Shown here: positions 43,289 to 43,875 of the stretch, one piece after another | How the letters are laid out: each line of letters starts with the position of its first letter | Position numbering within the stretch: the first letter of the stretch is position 1 | DNA from: Planctomycetaceae bacterium | GTDB taxonomy: Bacteria > Planctomycetota > Planctomycetia > Pirellulales > Pirellulaceae | Direction of reading: 5' to 3' | Length of the DNA stretch: 43,875 nucleotides | Assembly: GCA_007127095.1 (NCBI GenBank) | Contig: SKZY01000168.1 | Span: 1 to 43,875 of the forward strand | Notes under the pieces: generated by a model | The model's database searches: none | What the model was told of the DNA's origin: nothing | The model's input: the letters and a program-made list of their open reading frames with translations, nothing else | Made by a program: the position numbers and the translations under genes

Positions 43289-43361
43289 TATCCCGAAGGG
43301 ATTTTAGCCATTAGCTGCTAGCCATTAGCCGGTGGTCGAGCGGCGCGAATACCACCAGAAC
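43289..43361 (+). repeat. dispersed repeat, right copy
   Basis: TATCCCGAAGGGATTTTAGC, then CATTAGCCGGTGGTCGAG, then GCGCGAATACCACCAGAA follows the same order as 1116-1172. This copy has an extra AGCTGCTAGCCATT, apparently a small internal duplication of AGCCATTAGC. Confidence 0.6.
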
Positions 43362-43430
43362 ACTCGGGCATGGGCTTCGTCTGCTCTCTTTTTCTGGCTG
43401 GCCTCGTTTCGCTAACCAGATGTCAGCCCT

Positions 43431-43443
43431 GGTGAATTTCACC
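43431..43443. promoter_or_regulatory. operator-like palindrome upstream of the last gene
   Basis: GGTGAATTTCACC has perfect 6-base arms around a single T. It lies 265 bases before the truncated gene at 43709. It may be a binding site; nothing else supports this. Confidence 0.3.
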
Positions 43444-43708
43444 ATGTATCTTTAATCGATCTCTCGATTATCGAATCTCGCTGTACGCCGTAAAAATTGC
43501 TTTCCGACTCACGGAAATTGCCGTGATTTGATCGTTGAACACAGCGTACTGATTGGTGAGACGTAGGTTCGGTTTTTCTTCCAGGGGGGCTAACCGATCC
43601 TCGCGAACGCGATTTTCAAGATTCGGCGAAATGGTTTGCGGCTACCCAGCAACCCGGTTGTGGCCTGACGACTCACCAACCGTTTAGGAAAAAAACACAG
43701 AGATACCT

Positions 43709-43875
43709 ATGAGCTATTCACCAGAACACGAGTCCGATGTGCGCGTCGCGGAAACGAGTGGCAATGCGCACAACGGCGTGGGCGTCAATCGCGAAGTGAC
43801 CACCAACGCTGATCGAGAGCCCTTATTGAGTTGGGGAGCGATACTAGCCGGACTGTTCGTTCTGATCGCCATCAG
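43709..43875 (+). CDS. membrane protein, truncated by window end
   Basis: The first 55 codons of a gene that continues beyond the window. The product begins MSYSPEHESDVRVAETSGNA, a polar N-terminus of about 40 residues, and then enters a hydrophobic segment, LLSWGAILAGLFVLIAI. A SWGAILAG entry into the first helix is typical of a group of small bacterial membrane proteins (PhnA-like / stress-associated). The full family cannot be judged. Confidence 0.65.
   Translation, partial: MSYSPEHESDVRVAETSGNAHNGVGVNREVTTNADREPLLSWGAILAGLFVLIAI

Larger units (their letters stand above)
43155..43708. other. intergenic region with repeats and palindromes
   Basis: No gene is supported in these 554 bases. 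They contain the right copy of the dispersed repeat (43289-43361), a 13-bp palindrome GGTGAATTTCACC (43431-43443) and a small hairpin TCACGG-AAATTG-CCGTGA (43509-43526). The right part must contain the promoter of the gene starting at 43709. The stretch just after the PLC-like stop has only a weak GCACT/AGTGC hairpin. Confidence 0.6.

Noticed and set aside
1-43875. CRISPR array, transposase, integrase or phage genes
   Set aside because: None of the translated frames shows such motifs, and there are no regularly spaced repeats.

Overview
The window is GC-rich chromosomal DNA that most resembles a planctomycete of the Pirellulaceae (Rhodopirellula/Rubripirellula type). The evidence is indirect: a planctomycete-style outer-membrane beta-barrel protein, a two-domain DUF3467 protein, an ABC exporter operon with a large anchored accessory protein, several secreted proteins of no known family, frequent TTG/GTG starts, few strong Shine-Dalgarno sites, and decayed interspersed repeats between genes. 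I see no rRNA, tRNA, CRISPR array, transposase or phage gene. It reads as core chromosome, not an accessory island. Layout: 1-1231 is gene-free and built of diverged repeat copies. A beta-barrel gene (minus) diverges from a sodium/solute symporter, which overlaps by ATGA a fusion of a beta-lactamase-type serine hydrolase and a NamZ-type (DUF1343, GH171) muramidase; this looks like a peptidoglycan-fragment unit. From 15.3 kb back to 6.8 kb, six minus-strand genes form a compact run: anchored accessory protein, ABC ATPase, ABC permease, double-DUF3467 protein, M20 amidohydrolase and a YbdK-like carboxylate-amine ligase. Upstream of it lie a metallophosphoesterase and a SixA-like phosphatase (ATGA overlap). 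A 94-bp imperfect palindrome follows, then a small unknown gene and thyA. From 19 to 25.4 kb on the minus strand come a purine-permease-like transporter fused to a SAM methyltransferase, a Tat-signal-like exported protein, a ketosynthase homologue that has lost its catalytic cysteine, and a membrane-anchored protein. Further on are a secreted fasciclin protein with a clear terminator, hemL, a small secreted protein (minus), a lipoprotein with four 11-residue helical repeats and its own terminator, and the glycerol pair glpK-glpD. Then come dinB-like, SDR, hemQ, an OleD-like reductase, adenine deaminase, an exported glutathione peroxidase, pyrD-coaB (ATGA overlap), a TerB-like protein, an aldehyde dehydrogenase, a small unknown gene with a zinc-phospholipase-C-like protein, and finally a truncated membrane-protein gene at the right edge. 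The best candidates for undescribed biology are the permease-methyltransferase fusion, the Cys-to-Glu ketosynthase homologue, the serine hydrolase-NamZ fusion coupled to a symporter, and the 94-bp palindrome together with the repeat family that appears at both ends of the window. All functional calls come from reading motifs; no database search was run.
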